A stretch of DNA of 64,000 bases from Bacteroidia bacterium. GTDB lineage: Bacteria > Bacteroidota > Bacteroidia > Flavobacteriales > Flavobacteriaceae. A model generated the notes under the pieces. It ran no database searches, was not told the origin of the DNA, and saw nothing but the letters and a program-made list of their open reading frames with translations. This document shows positions 51,707-61,310 of this stretch, piece by piece (within the stretch, counting starts at the first letter, position 1; each line of letters opens with the position of its first letter). Position numbers and translations under genes: made by a program. The DNA lies in assembly GCA_030428705.1 (NCBI GenBank), contig JAUIDI010000007.1, forward strand, positions 1 through 64,000. The letters are read 5' to 3'.

Positions 51707-52126
51707 ATGCGAACAGACAGAACGTTTACGATGATCAAGCCCGATGCGGTTGAAAATGGCCATATTGGAGCCATATTGGAAAAAATTACTTCCGCAGGTT
51801 TTAAGATCGTTGCAATGAAATATACCCAATTGAGCAGAAGGGATGCCCGAGAGTTTTATGCGATTCACAAAGAACGCCCTTTTTTTGGTGAGCTGGTCGA
51901 TTTTATGACCCGTGGTCCGATCGTTTCCGCTATTTTGGAAAAAGAGAATGCGGTCGAAGATTTTCGCGCTCTTATCGGGGCCACCAACCCTGCCGAAGCG
52001 GCGGAAGGTACGATTCGAAAACTATATGCAAAGGATATTGGCGAGAATGCGGTTCATGGTTCTGATAGTGATGCCAATGCCGCTATTGAAGGTGCCTTTC
52101 ATTTTTCAGGAAGAGAGATTTATTAG
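51707..52126 (+). CDS. ndk: Nucleoside-diphosphate kinase
   Basis: 139 residues, normal length. It swaps phosphate between nucleoside tri- and diphosphates through a phosphohistidine. Seen: [13 protein letters not shown] at the start, [23 protein letters not shown], and the active His in [11 protein letters not shown]. The start is ATG 51707, 15 bp after the -7 box. Confidence 0.96.
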   Translation: MRTDRTFTMIKPDAVENGHIGAILEKITSAGFKIVAMKYTQLSRRDAREFYAIHKERPFFGELVDFMTRGPIVSAILEKENAVEDFRALIGATNPAEAAEGTIRKLYAKDIGENAVHGSDSDANAAIEGAFHFSGREIY

Positions 52127-52145
52127 GTCTACCGACCCATTGGAT

Positions 52146-52190
52146 AAAAAAACGGCCCGGTAAATTCAAAATTTGCCGGGCCGTTTTTTT
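52146..52190. terminator. Strong bidirectional terminator between ndk and the DUF721 gene
   Basis: A G+C-rich perfect stem (52146-52160 with 52176-52190), extended by AAATT/AATTT pairing, with a run of A on one side and T on the other. It suits both convergent genes. Confidence 0.88.
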
Positions 52191-52210
52191 GGGTCTAACC
52201 AGCACCTGAT

Positions 52211-52507
52211 CTATCTGAGCACTAACTTTTTTATCAGTTCCTTTCCCAGTTCTTCGTTGAGCATCTGAATGATTTTCGTTCTTCCATGGCCAAGTTCTTC
52301 ACGGAGTACCGAAGATGAAAGCGATACGAAAAGTGTTTCATTGCGTAGCTCAATGGCGGTAGTATAATTGTTTACCCCGTTACCCATCAACTTGGTCCAA
52401 GCTTCGCGCGCATTTACTTTGTCAATGCCTTTTTCGAGCTTGTTGGTCTTTATAAACTCTTTAAGGCCTTCGCTCAAGGGGATTCCTGAATTTCTACGTT
52501 TGGCCAT
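52211..52507 (-). CDS. DUF721 protein
   Basis: 98 residues, cytoplasmic. Matches the DUF721 pattern: AREAWTKLMGNGVNNYTTAIELRNETLFVSLSSSVLREELGHGRTKIIQMLNEELG. The function is not established; its neighbour recF suggests DNA replication or repair context, as in many bacteria. Its start overlaps the stop of the lipoprotein gene by one base. Confidence 0.87.
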   Translation of the reverse strand: MAKRRNSGIPLSEGLKEFIKTNKLEKGIDKVNAREAWTKLMGNGVNNYTTAIELRNETLFVSLSSSVLREELGHGRTKIIQMLNEELGKELIKKLVLR

Positions 52508-52926
52508 TAGCTTTTTACGTTTATCGGTTCGAATCTGCGGTATTGATAAATAATTCCCTCTTCATTTTTGACGGAAAAGCTATTTTCATTTAACTCTACG
52601 ATTTCCTCGACCCATTCGCTCAATTCATTTTTATAATGGATCGAAAATCCTTTTTTCGTTTCGGTTATCGAAAATGGCTCGGCATCGTCAGAGGTGTCGA
52701 AAGTACCATCCAGTTTGGGCTGTACTTTTTTGCGGAAACCGGTGTCCCTATCGAGTACGAAGTAATCGATACTCGTATTTACCTTGTATTCCTTTTTCTT
52801 CCCGTCAGGAAAGGTTACCTGGACTATCTCCCAATATCCGCCTAAGAGGTGGATGTCTTTTTTTGCCACTTCTTTTTTACATCCTGTTACCAATAAGAAC
52901 AATCCTAGATAAACAAATGCCCGCAT
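52507..52926 (-). CDS. Small lipocalin-like lipoprotein
   Basis: 139 residues. Lipoprotein leader ending at Cys16 (VTGC). The rest is beta-rich with a G-x-W start (GGYWEIVQVTFPDG) and regular strands, as in lipocalin-like families of Bacteroidota. Ligand unknown. It sits between recF and DUF721 with almost no gaps (1-bp overlap to one, 1 bp to the other), so all three are one operon. Confidence 0.78.
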   Translation of the reverse strand: MRAFVYLGLFLLVTGCKKEVAKKDIHLLGGYWEIVQVTFPDGKKKEYKVNTSIDYFVLDRDTGFRKKVQPKLDGTFDTSDDAEPFSITETKKGFSIHYKNELSEWVEEIVELNENSFSVKNEEGIIYQYRRFEPINVKS

Positions 52927-52927
52927 G

Positions 52928-54007
52928 TTACAATTTAAAGATTTTATAGGATTGGTGTATTTTTTTTACCACATTTTCGGTTCGTTCGGCATGGGTGTCA
53001 CTGATGAACAATTGTCCGAAATTTTCGTCATCGACGAGGGCTATGATATGGCTTACCCTGTCTTCGTCCAACTTATCGAAAATGTCATCGAGGAGTAGGA
53101 TCGGGGTGGTCTTAGACAATTCTTTTATAAAATGGAATTGTGCGAACTTCAGTGCGATCAAGAAAGATTTTTGTTGTCCCTGACTTCCGAATTTTTTAAT
53201 AGGATGCCCGGCTATTTCAAAGCTCAGGTCGTCTTTGTGGATACCGACACCGGTATATTGTAGGGCCCTATCTTTTTCCAGATTGGTTTCCAATAATTTC
53301 GAAAGGTTTTCTGAAGACAGTTTGCTTTCGTAGGTCAGGGTGACCTCTTCGTTGCCCCCTGATATTATGCCATATTGTTCTTTGAAAATTTCAATGAAAG
53401 GTTTCATAAAAGCCTCCCTTTTCTCGTAAATCGGTGTCCCATACAGGGCAAGTTGTTCGTTATAAACCGCCAAAGTTTCCCCGTTGAAAGTATGGTTGAC
53501 CGCAAAGAACTTCAACAGGGCATTACGCTGCGATAGGATTTTGTTGTATTTTATCAGGGTTTGTAGATAGCTTTTATCAGACTGCGAAATAACGCCATCG
53601 ATAAACTTTCGTCTCGTTTCACTCCCCTCGATGATAAGATCTCGATCGGCAGGTGAAATGATTACCAAGGGCAAAAAACCGATATGGTCGGAAAGCCGCT
53701 CATAGGTTTTTCCGTTACGTTTTATGACTTTTTGCATGCCCTTTTTGAGGCTGCATATAATCTTTTCGTTTCGTTCGTTCTTTGTGAAATCACCTTCGAC
53801 CACAAAAAAATCGGTGTCATGTTGTATATTCTGCGTGGCCACCGGATTGAAATAGCTTTTGCCGAAAGAAAGATGGTAAATGGCATCAAGGACATTTGTT
53901 TTACCGACTCCATTGGACCCTACAAAACAGTTGATTTTTGTATCAAAATCGAAAGTCTGGGAACTGAAATTTTTATAATTGATTAAGGCCAGGTGGTTTA
54001 AAAACAT
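52928..54007 (-). CDS. recF: DNA replication and repair protein RecF
   Basis: 359 residues, normal length. An ABC-type ATPase that loads RecA at gaps. Seen: Walker A in [20 protein letters not shown] (about residues 31-50), the signature-like [16 protein letters not shown], and Walker B in [15 protein letters not shown]. First gene of a three-gene operon. A TAnnTTTG box lies 11 bp before the start. Confidence 0.96.
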   Translation of the reverse strand: MFLNHLALINYKNFSSQTFDFDTKINCFVGSNGVGKTNVLDAIYHLSFGKSYFNPVATQNIQHDTDFFVVEGDFTKNERNEKIICSLKKGMQKVIKRNGKTYERLSDHIGFLPLVIISPADRDLIIEGSETRRKFIDGVISQSDKSYLQTLIKYNKILSQRNALLKFFAVNHTFNGETLAVYNEQLALYGTPIYEKREAFMKPFIEIFKEQYGIISGGNEEVTLTYESKLSSENLSKLLETNLEKDRALQYTGVGIHKDDLSFEIAGHPIKKFGSQGQQKSFLIALKFAQFHFIKELSKTTPILLLDDIFDKLDEDRVSHIIALVDDENFGQLFISDTHAERTENVVKKIHQSYKIFKL

Positions 54008-54018
54008 TCCAAAAAGCT

Positions 54019-54026
54019 CAAATTTA
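54019..54026 (-). promoter_or_regulatory. Candidate -7 box for recF
   Basis: TAAATTTG on the minus strand, 11 bp from the recF ATG. A TTTG lies upstream, but its 15-bp spacing is shorter than the usual 19. Confidence 0.45.
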
Positions 54027-54105
54027 AATGTGGTCGAAAGTCAAAATGCCTCCAAAATATCCAAAAATAACGAATAATTATCCCTCGCGATTTCAATAAA
54101 AACTT

Positions 54106-54113
54106 TATTTTTG
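54106..54113 (+). promoter_or_regulatory. Candidate -7 box for the TPR/ribH genes
   Basis: TATTTTTG fits TAnnTTTG and lies 20 bp before the ATG at 54134, divergent from recF. The -33 element is unclear. Confidence 0.45.
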
Positions 54114-54133
54114 CGCGATCAATAAAAACAGCA

Positions 54134-54901
54134 ATGGCTACGTATAAAAAGAGAGGTCACAAACCCAAGAACAAAGCGGAACAACAGCAGTTCGACGAGC
54201 ATGAAAGCACTACGGCGGAAGTTTTTAGCACGTTGGACGAAAGTGCTTCGAGAACTGAAGCGTGGGTCGCCAACAACCAAAATTATATTTTGGGCGTGAT
54301 CGGCGTGGTCGCGGTCGGTGTTTTGAGTTATTTGGCCTATGTTCAATTCGTTCAAAAGCCAAAAGATGCCGAAGCAACGAACGAATTGCTCTATCCGCAA
54401 CAGTATTTTGAACAGGCCTTGAACAATACTGCGGCCAAGGATTCCCTATATAATCTTGCTTTGGAAGGAGCGGAGGGCAAATATGGATTTTTGGATATTA
54501 TTGATGAATATCCGGGTACCAAGGCCTCGAATTTGGCAAGCTATTCGGCGGGAATGGCTTATTTGAACATGAACAAATATCAGGAAGCCATCGATTATTT
54601 GGAGGATTTTTCTTCAGATGATGATATCTTGGGTCCGTTGTCCAAGGGAGGAATCGGGGATGCTTTTATGCAATTGGGGCAGCCTGAAGATGCTTTGGGC
54701 TATTACGAAAGTGCGATTGCCCTGAGTGCCAATGATTATACGACTCCGAAATTTTTGTACAAAGCCGGGGTAACTGCCTTGGAACTTGGACAGCATGATA
54801 AGGCTTTGAAGTATTTTCAAAGGATCAAGGATGAGTTTTCCTCTTCCGACGAAGCACGTTCGATAGATGCTTTTATCGGAATGGCCAAAAATACCAACTA
54901 A
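54134..54901 (+). CDS. Membrane-anchored TPR protein (YfgM-like)
   Basis: 255 residues. A charged cytoplasmic N terminus (about 1-50) is followed by one membrane span (about 52-74, [21 protein letters not shown]), then TPR-type helices outside ([48 protein letters not shown]). This layout matches YfgM-like proteins that work beside the Sec translocon. Its TAA stop overlaps the ribH ATG. Confidence 0.85.
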   Translation: MATYKKRGHKPKNKAEQQQFDEHESTTAEVFSTLDESASRTEAWVANNQNYILGVIGVVAVGVLSYLAYVQFVQKPKDAEATNELLYPQQYFEQALNNTAAKDSLYNLALEGAEGKYGFLDIIDEYPGTKASNLASYSAGMAYLNMNKYQEAIDYLEDFSSDDDILGPLSKGGIGDAFMQLGQPEDALGYYESAIALSANDYTTPKFLYKAGVTALELGQHDKALKYFQRIKDEFSSSDEARSIDAFIGMAKNTN

Positions 54902-55383
54902 TGGCCACCGCAAATACAAATTTATCGGCCTACGATAAAGCAACGATCCCAAACGCGAGGAACTTTCGGTTTGGGATCGTTGTTTCTGAATGGAACCAGG
55001 AAATAACGGAGGCTTTGTACAATGGTGCCCATGAGACTCTCTTGGATTGCGGTGCTATCGATGATAATATAATCCGATGGAACGTCCCCGGAAGTTTCGA
55101 ACTTACTTTTGGATCTAAAAAAATGGCTGAAACCCATGATGTTGATGCCATAATCGCCATTGGAAGTGTGATACAGGGCGAAACAAAACATTTCGACTTC
55201 GTTTGTAATGCCGCTGCCCAAGGTATAAAAGACCTGAATGTTCATTTGAGTATTCCGGTCATTTTTTGTGTATTGACCGATAATACTATACAGCAGGCCA
55301 AGGATCGTAGCGGGGGCAAACATGGCAATAAGGGCATAGAGGCGGCCATTGCCGCAATAAAAATGGCATCACTCGGAAAATAG
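54901..55383 (+). CDS. ribH: 6,7-dimethyl-8-ribityllumazine synthase
   Basis: 160 residues. It makes the riboflavin precursor lumazine. Seen: [45 protein letters not shown] (catalytic His region) and [20 protein letters not shown]. It is coupled to the TPR gene by a 1-base overlap. No riboswitch-like structure was recognised upstream. Confidence 0.95.
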   Translation: MATANTNLSAYDKATIPNARNFRFGIVVSEWNQEITEALYNGAHETLLDCGAIDDNIIRWNVPGSFELTFGSKKMAETHDVDAIIAIGSVIQGETKHFDFVCNAAAQGIKDLNVHLSIPVIFCVLTDNTIQQAKDRSGGKHGNKGIEAAIAAIKMASLGK

Positions 55384-55512
55384 GTGCCTTGGGTTCAAAT
55401 TCCGTAAACCATTCCGACTCCGCCACTTCTAACTATGTACTTCTGATACCTGTTAACAAATTTTGGCTTTCCGAAGACGGCATGTTTTTTGATTTTGAGT
55501 AACTTTGAATCA

Positions 55513-55812
55513 ATGGGCATGCTGAATAAATTTACGAGGCTTCGAGGCAATAAAAAGTACAATTATCAACCCCGTTATTTTGATGATAAGGGCAAGGGCA
55601 ATCCGTTCAAACTTGAACAGAAGTTCGATAAATTCCGCAGTACGGTAGATGCGCCCAGGGGATTAAAAGGTAAGTTCGGTAATGCCATGTCAGACATACG
55701 CCGCGAGGGCGACCGCAACCTTAAATTGCGCATGGTGGTCATACTTGCGGTTCTGATTCTTATTTTTCTGTACATCATAGATTTCGATCTATCCATCTTC
55801 TTTGGCAAGTAA
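55513..55812 (+). CDS. Small single-span membrane protein next to ribH and mutL
   Basis: 99 residues from ATG 55513 (97 from ATG 55519). The N-terminal 70 residues are basic and cytoplasmic (RLRGNKKYNYQPRYFDDKGKG); one membrane span near the C terminus (MVVILAVLILIFLYIIDFDLSIFF). Homologues are often labelled riboflavin synthase subunit beta in flavobacteria, but nothing in the sequence resembles that enzyme; the label seems to come from the neighbouring ribH. An in-frame TTG at 55489 is judged too far upstream. The stop overlaps the mutL ATG by one base. Confidence 0.75.
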   Translation: MGMLNKFTRLRGNKKYNYQPRYFDDKGKGNPFKLEQKFDKFRSTVDAPRGLKGKFGNAMSDIRREGDRNLKLRMVVILAVLILIFLYIIDFDLSIFFGK

Positions 55813-57659
55813 TGGCGGATATCATTAAACTTTTGCCGGATCATGTTGCCAATCAGATTGCAGCTGGGGAAGTTGTACAGCGCCCGGCATCGGTGGTCAA
55901 AGAGTTGCTTGAAAATGCTATCGATGCCAATAGTTCGACCATTAAGTTGGTGATTAAGGAAGGTGGAAAAAACCTTATCCAAGTAATCGACGACGGTGTG
56001 GGTATGAGCGAAACCGACGCACGTTTGAGTTTCGAACGCCATGCGACATCAAAAATACGACAGGCCGAAGATCTTTTTAAATTGCACACGAAAGGTTTCA
56101 GGGGCGAGGCATTGGCATCCATTGCGGCCATTGCACATGTAGATATGCATACCAGGCCCGAAAACAAGGAACTGGGTACGCATTTAAAGATAGAGGGAAG
56201 CAAGACTGTCTTTCAGGAAGTCACGGTAACACCTAAAGGAACTTCGATTTCGGTAAAGAATTTGTTTTTTAATATTCCCGCGAGACGGAATTTTTTGAAA
56301 TCGACACAGGTCGAGCTAAGACATATTATCGATGAATTTCATCGTGTGGCATTGGCCCACCCAAAAATAGCCTTCCATTTTTACAATAACGGCAATGAGC
56401 TTTTCAATTTGCCAAAGAGCAATCACAGGCAACGTATTGTCCATGTTTTTGGCAATAAGACCAATGCAAAATTGGTTCCTGTTGAAGAAGATACGCAAGT
56501 GGTCAAGATTTCAGGTTTTGCCACCAAACCTGAATTTGCAAAGAAAAGTAGGGGGGAGCAGTTTTTTTTCGTGAACGATCGTTTTATCAAAAGTCCATAC
56601 CTGCACCATGCCGTGGTCGCAGCCTTTGAAGGCTTGATCAAATCGGATACCCATCCCGGTTATTTTCTATACCTAGAGGTAGACCCTTCATCTATCGATA
56701 TCAATATCCATCCGACAAAGACCGAGGTCAAATTCGATGACGAACATACGCTTTATGCTATTTTGAGGTCGACCGTAAAACATAGCCTAGGGCAGTTCAA
56801 TATGATGCCATCGCTTGATTTTGAATCGGACCAGAACCTTGAAACCCCTTATTCGTATAAAGATAAGAGCGCAATCGTACCACAGGTAACCGTAGATGCA
56901 GGATTCAATCCCTTTAAAGAGGAAAATAGGTCGGGTCCGGCTCTAAAACAATTCCGTAAGGAAAAGGCCAAAAGTTGGGAAAGCATGTATGTTGGCCTTG
57001 AAACCAAAGGCGAGGATGAGGCGTTCAGTAGTGTTCATTTTGAATCGGATGCCAATACCGGTTCTATGTTCGAAGGGCAACAGGAAAATTTGGAGGCGGT
57101 GGCAACGACCTTTCAGTTGCGAAGAAAGTATATCGTAACTACCATAAAATCAGGTATGGTCGTTATTGACCAAAGTAGGGCGCACCAACGTATTCTATAT
57201 GAAAAGTTTCTGCGCAACGGTACTGTGAAAGACACAGTCAGCCAGCAGCTATTGTTTCCTTTATCGCTTACTTTCTCCAAAAACGACTTGACCCTGCTTA
57301 AAGAAATGAAAGAGAGTCTCGGAACATTGGGTTTCATGTTCGGCTCCATGGACGACGATTCGATTCAGGTTACCGGCTTACCGGTTTTGGTACCCGAAAG
57401 TGAAGTAGGCATGGTTTTGGATCAACTGATAAGTGACCATCAGATGGAGGTAGACGACAATAGTTTTTCACAGATTGACATTATATCGAAGACCTTGGCA
57501 AAATCATTGTCGGTGAAGACGGGAGAGTTATTGGACAATGATTCGCAATTGGCCTTGGTCAATGACTTGTTTGCGTGTAAGGAGCCGAACATCAGTCCTT
57601 TCAACAAGCCGATATATATAACGATAACAGAAAATGATATTGACAAAAAATTTATTTAG
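55812..57659 (+). CDS. mutL: DNA mismatch repair protein MutL
   Basis: 615 residues, normal length. The N-terminal GHKL ATPase shows ELLENAIDANSS, DDGVGMSETDA, HATSKI and GFRGEALASIAA. The linker (about 340-420) is low-complexity, and the C-terminal dimer domain begins near FQLRRKYIVTTIKSGM. The DQHA-type endonuclease motif appears as DQSRAHQRILYEKF, and the late CKEPNISPF lies where a metal site is expected, so nicking activity is possible. It overlaps the upstream small gene and is directly followed by the rhomboid genes. Confidence 0.95.
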   Translation: MADIIKLLPDHVANQIAAGEVVQRPASVVKELLENAIDANSSTIKLVIKEGGKNLIQVIDDGVGMSETDARLSFERHATSKIRQAEDLFKLHTKGFRGEALASIAAIAHVDMHTRPENKELGTHLKIEGSKTVFQEVTVTPKGTSISVKNLFFNIPARRNFLKSTQVELRHIIDEFHRVALAHPKIAFHFYNNGNELFNLPKSNHRQRIVHVFGNKTNAKLVPVEEDTQVVKISGFATKPEFAKKSRGEQFFFVNDRFIKSPYLHHAVVAAFEGLIKSDTHPGYFLYLEVDPSSIDINIHPTKTEVKFDDEHTLYAILRSTVKHSLGQFNMMPSLDFESDQNLETPYSYKDKSAIVPQVTVDAGFNPFKEENRSGPALKQFRKEKAKSWESMYVGLETKGEDEAFSSVHFESDANTGSMFEGQQENLEAVATTFQLRRKYIVTTIKSGMVVIDQSRAHQRILYEKFLRNGTVKDTVSQQLLFPLSLTFSKNDLTLLKEMKESLGTLGFMFGSMDDDSIQVTGLPVLVPESEVGMVLDQLISDHQMEVDDNSFSQIDIISKTLAKSLSVKTGELLDNDSQLALVNDLFACKEPNISPFNKPIYITITENDIDKKFI

Positions 57660-58406
57660 ATGGGAAGACTGACGGAGGCCATTAAGCATTTGCTGATTAT
57701 CAATGCACTGTTTTTTGTTGCCACTTCACTTTATGGGGATCAAATGTACGAGTGGTTCGCATTGCATTTTCCAAAGAATGACAATTTTCAACTTTGGCAA
57801 ATCGCAACGCATATGTTTATGCACGGTAACTTGATGCATATAGGCTTCAATATGTTTGCACTCTGGATGTTCGGAACACCGGTGGAACAAAGCTTGGGTA
57901 AAAACCGCTTTTTGTTCTTGTATTTTTCGGCGGGTCTCGGAGCCGTACTTTTTCAATTGGGGTATTACTACTTCAATTTCTTACCCCCGTTTTCTGAATT
58001 GATCGATTCAGGATTGGGCAATGACCAAATCTTGCAAATGTTGGCGACAAATCAAACCGTCGGCGACCTATCAAATGCCCAGCTTATGAATTTAAGGGAG
58101 ATATTCCCGATTTACAATGCCTCCATGGTAGGGGCCTCGGGGTGTATCATGGGAGTAATGGCCGCCTTCGGAGTGATGAATCCCGAAGCGAAATTGATGA
58201 TGATTTTCTTGCCTATTCCTATAAAAGCAAAGTATTTCATTCCAGGGATTATCCTATTGGATCTTATTTCGGCCATTTCGGGCCAATCGTTCTTTAGCCC
58301 GAGCAATACGGCATATATGGCCCATGTTGGCGGGGCTGTAATAGGTTTCATAATCATGTGGTATTGGAAAAAAAACAGTTTCAACAATAGAAGATGGGAC
58401 CGATGA
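57660..58406 (+). CDS. Rhomboid-family intramembrane serine protease, copy 1
   Basis: 248 residues with about six membrane spans. The catalytic Ser lies in VGASGCIMG and the His in MAHVGGAVIGF; an N-terminal HMFMHGNLMHIGFNMFALWMFG matches the H-x-x-x-N rhomboid motif. A hydrophilic insert (about residues 108-150, between the third and fourth spans) is longer than usual. It starts directly after the mutL stop and overlaps copy 2 by 13 bp. Confidence 0.92.
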   Translation: MGRLTEAIKHLLIINALFFVATSLYGDQMYEWFALHFPKNDNFQLWQIATHMFMHGNLMHIGFNMFALWMFGTPVEQSLGKNRFLFLYFSAGLGAVLFQLGYYYFNFLPPFSELIDSGLGNDQILQMLATNQTVGDLSNAQLMNLREIFPIYNASMVGASGCIMGVMAAFGVMNPEAKLMMIFLPIPIKAKYFIPGIILLDLISAISGQSFFSPSNTAYMAHVGGAVIGFIIMWYWKKNSFNNRRWDR

Positions 58407-59296
58407 CCAGCGGAAACCTTAGATATCAATTTGCCCGTTTGAGCATAGCCGAAAAGCTGATTGCCATTAACGTGCTTGTTTTTATTGTCAATGCACTGGT
58501 GCCTTTTCTTTTTGGACTGTCGAAAACGGCCATTGACCGATGGTTCCACTTACCCAAAGACTTTCTTGATTTTATTGGCCAACCATGGTCGTTGGTGACC
58601 TATTCTTTTTTTCATGGTGGTTTGGGACATATCTTTTGGAATATGTTGCTGCTCTATTTTGCGGGAAGGATATTTTTAAATCTTTTCGGCCCCAAACGGT
58701 TTACCAATGTCTATTTTTTAGGCGTTATTTTTGGGGGATTGATTTTTCTTTTGAGTTATAATGTATTTCCCGGTCTCTTAGGAAATAATACGGCACTTAT
58801 TGGTGCGTCCGCAGGGGTAACGGCTATTCTTATTTTTGTCTGCGCCTACATTCCCAATCAGGATGTAAGGATTATATTTTTCAATGTCAAGTTGTGGCAG
58901 GTCGGGGTTTTTGTGGTATTGATAGACCTCGTTCAGATACCCATGGGCAATGCAGGTGGTCACTTGGCCCACTTGGGCGGGGCAGCTTTAGGTTATGTCT
59001 ATGCTCGACAATTGCTTAATGGTAGGGACATAGGAGAAGGCTTTTCCAAATTTTTGGACAGTATCGCTAATGTTTTCAAAAAAAGTGATGGGTCAACAGG
59101 GGTTCGTGGAAAAAAAGCTCCAATGCGTACTGTACATCGTAAACAAAAGGTCGGTGCAAATACAAAAACGGACTATGATAAAGCAGGCCACCAAAGAAAA
59201 ATAGATTCAATATTGGACAAAATAAGCAAGTCTGGCTACGAGAGCCTTTCTAAGGCCGAAAAAGATTTTTTGTTCAAAGCCGGTAAAGAGGACTGA
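58394..59296 (+). CDS. Rhomboid-family protein, copy 2
   Basis: 300 residues with about six spans in residues 15-210. Motifs: FFHGGLGHIFWNMLLLYFAG, the Ser in IGASAGVTA (GxSx) and the His in HLAHLGGAALGY, so it is probably active. A basic cytoplasmic tail of about 85 residues ends with a helical motif (IDSILDKISKSGYESLSKAEKDFLF) seen in many Bacteroidota proteins. ATG 58394 or 58403 are both possible. Confidence 0.9.
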   Translation: MGPMTSGNLRYQFARLSIAEKLIAINVLVFIVNALVPFLFGLSKTAIDRWFHLPKDFLDFIGQPWSLVTYSFFHGGLGHIFWNMLLLYFAGRIFLNLFGPKRFTNVYFLGVIFGGLIFLLSYNVFPGLLGNNTALIGASAGVTAILIFVCAYIPNQDVRIIFFNVKLWQVGVFVVLIDLVQIPMGNAGGHLAHLGGAALGYVYARQLLNGRDIGEGFSKFLDSIANVFKKSDGSTGVRGKKAPMRTVHRKQKVGANTKTDYDKAGHQRKIDSILDKISKSGYESLSKAEKDFLFKAGKED

Positions 59297-59300
59297 TTTC

Positions 59301-60329
59301 ATGAGGAAATTATCTTTGTTCAATAAAATCGTTCTCACGGTCAATGTTATAGTGGCAACACTACTTTTTTTGGCTTGTTTTACCCCATATATATCGGTAA
59401 AGATCTTTCCCGCTCTTTCTTTTTTAGGCCTTGCAGTACCTATTTTGGTAGCGACCAATATCCTTTTCTTTTTGTATTGGCTCATTGGTCGAAGACGCCA
59501 GTGGTTATTGTCTTTTACTGCTTTATTGATAGGCTATCTGGCACTTGGAAATTTCATTAATTTGCCTTTTGGTGACGATGTGGTTTTTTCCGAGAATGAG
59601 TTAAAGATTATGAGCTTCAATGTTCGCGGATTCAACAAGAACAAGAATATTGATAGCGAAACGATTTTTGAGGATATTGAATCATTGGTTACCGAACAAA
59701 ACCCTGATATTCTATGTTTTCAGGAGCTTGGCCATATTCCCAAAGAAGCTTACACTATTTATCCCTATGGGGATGTTCGATATGTAAAAACCGCGAATGA
59801 GTATTTGGGTATCTTATCAAAATATCCGATTGTCATTGCCGAACCATTACTAATCCCAGGTGATAGTGGCCCTGCCTTTTATGCCGATATTCTATACAAA
59901 AAAGATACAATAAGGATATATAGTCTACACTTAGAGTCTCTCGGTATAACACCCGGTTCCGGTATTATCCGTCGAAGCCATCCCAAGAGATTATATGGTC
60001 AATTAACGGAATCTTTTAAAAGACAAGAAGAACAGGCTAAGTATGTAGTTGAACATGCTGGCAAGGTAAACTATAAAAAAATTATATGCGGAGACTTTAA
60101 CAACTCACAATTTTCGCGGACTTATAAAATTATGGCTAAAAACAAAATGGATACGTTCAAGGCCAAAGGTTCGGGATACGGACGAACTTTTATATTCCAT
60201 GGCCTACCGGTTCGTATCGATTTTATTTTGGCGGACCCGGAATTTGAGGTTACTGCCCATAAGACCTATGATGTAGAATATTCGGATCATTTTCCGATAA
60301 TGGCCTCATTTAGACTGAAGGGCGAGTAA
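59301..60329 (+). CDS. Endonuclease/exonuclease/phosphatase-family membrane protein
   Basis: 342 residues. Three membrane spans in the first 95 residues are followed by an EEP domain: SFNVRGFNKN, CFQELGHI (catalytic Glu), YSLHLESL, CGDFNNSQFS (Asp/Asn), DFILADPEFE and YSDHFPIMASF (Asp-His). It probably hydrolyses a phosphodiester outside the inner membrane. The substrate is unknown. Its 3' end overlaps the DUF6122 gene, on the other strand, by 24 bp. Confidence 0.88.
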   Translation: MRKLSLFNKIVLTVNVIVATLLFLACFTPYISVKIFPALSFLGLAVPILVATNILFFLYWLIGRRRQWLLSFTALLIGYLALGNFINLPFGDDVVFSENELKIMSFNVRGFNKNKNIDSETIFEDIESLVTEQNPDILCFQELGHIPKEAYTIYPYGDVRYVKTANEYLGILSKYPIVIAEPLLIPGDSGPAFYADILYKKDTIRIYSLHLESLGITPGSGIIRRSHPKRLYGQLTESFKRQEEQAKYVVEHAGKVNYKKIICGDFNNSQFSRTYKIMAKNKMDTFKAKGSGYGRTFIFHGLPVRIDFILADPEFEVTAHKTYDVEYSDHFPIMASFRLKGE

Positions 60330-60632
60330 CCAGCAATCGGCAAGATCGGCGACGATATGAATAATGAACGCTATGCTTAGCAATCTTGTTTTTTTGAATA
60401 GAAGTAGCGTAATGTAAATAGCAATGGCCCAATAGCTGTGCAACGGGTGGTAATCAATACTGCAACGCTGCGAATCGAAAATCGGATTGGCCAAAAGGTG
60501 ATCTAAGTCGATGAGGATACCTGACAGAAGAATTAAAATGACCATCAATCTTTTCTCCTTTGAAAAGAATAAAAATCCTATAAGAATGGGAACCAAAAAA
60601 TGAATTCCGTAATGGATTAGAAACCTAGACAT
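60306..60632 (-). CDS. DUF6122-like small membrane protein
   Basis: 108 residues with about four membrane segments. The pattern (LIHYGIHFLVPILIGFLFF; ILIDLDHLLANPIFD; HPLHSYWAIAIY) resembles DUF6122 and metal-dependent-hydrolase-like small membrane families with DH-L-L and H-P-L-H residues. Function unknown. Overlaps the WbqC-like gene by 8 bp and converges on the EEP gene. Confidence 0.75.
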   Translation of the reverse strand: MSRFLIHYGIHFLVPILIGFLFFSKEKRLMVILILLSGILIDLDHLLANPIFDSQRCSIDYHPLHSYWAIAIYITLLLFKKTRLLSIAFIIHIVADLADCWLLALQSK

Positions 60633-61257
60633 CGATAAATTGTAAGTCTTGGTGTTTCAAATAAGTCAGCGCATTAGTGCCCTCGTTGAATAGAAGATCT
60701 AAGATACTGACATTCTGTACAAACCCATGGCGATCGCCAAAAACCTGTGTATAAGGTTGTTGATTTGGTTTGGTTTCGTTCTTCGCATTCACCAAAAATC
60801 TTAAATCCTTGTAATTTTCATATTCAAGTACGAACGATTCTGTTTTCAACTGTGGTGTTTCAATTTGCAAGCAATCACAGATAGTTGCGATTGTTTTTAG
60901 GTTGAAATCCAACAGAAAATTTGGTTTGCTTTCGAAAAGCGGTGCAATATCGTCTTCGTAATATTCGAAAAAAGGAGAGGTTCGATAGGCGGTCTGTAAG
61001 GTACGCCAATGGGTACGTTGCCAAGTATATCGGTTATCGACCTTTACATCTTTGTACTTTTGACGCCCCTGTTCGCCACCGACATGTCGAATGGGAATAT
61101 TGAGTAAATGTTTTCCGCGATCATTGCAGATATAGGTACGGTTGCGATAGGTCTGTTTTTGATAATTGTCTTCGACCTCCCAGATGATTTCTTTTTGAAC
61201 GATTACCGCAAAGGTACCAATGCTTGGAAAGTAGGTGGGATGAATTAAGGTTCTCAA
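60625..61257 (-). CDS. WbqC-like family protein
   Basis: 210 residues, cytoplasmic. It starts LIHPTYFPSIG and has NRTYICNDRGKHLLNIPI, RTHWRTLQTAYRTSPFFEYYED and an ending SILDLLFNEGTNAL, the signature of the WbqC family, found in O-antigen and other polysaccharide loci; the function is not settled. The start is TTG at 61255-61257: the conserved L-I-H-P motif begins three codons later, and no in-frame ATG lies close upstream. Confidence 0.88.
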   Translation of the reverse strand: MRTLIHPTYFPSIGTFAVIVQKEIIWEVEDNYQKQTYRNRTYICNDRGKHLLNIPIRHVGGEQGRQKYKDVKVDNRYTWQRTHWRTLQTAYRTSPFFEYYEDDIAPLFESKPNFLLDFNLKTIATICDCLQIETPQLKTESFVLEYENYKDLRFLVNAKNETKPNQQPYTQVFGDRHGFVQNVSILDLLFNEGTNALTYLKHQDLQFIDV

Positions 61258-61310
61258 AATTAATGCGCTGCTTCAAAAATCAAATACAAATACATTCCAT
61301 TCCACAAATT

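Noticed and set aside
55489-55812. Riboflavin synthase beta subunit as product of the small gene after ribH
   Set aside because: The protein is a basic single-span membrane protein with no similarity to riboflavin enzymes; the label probably spread from its neighbour.
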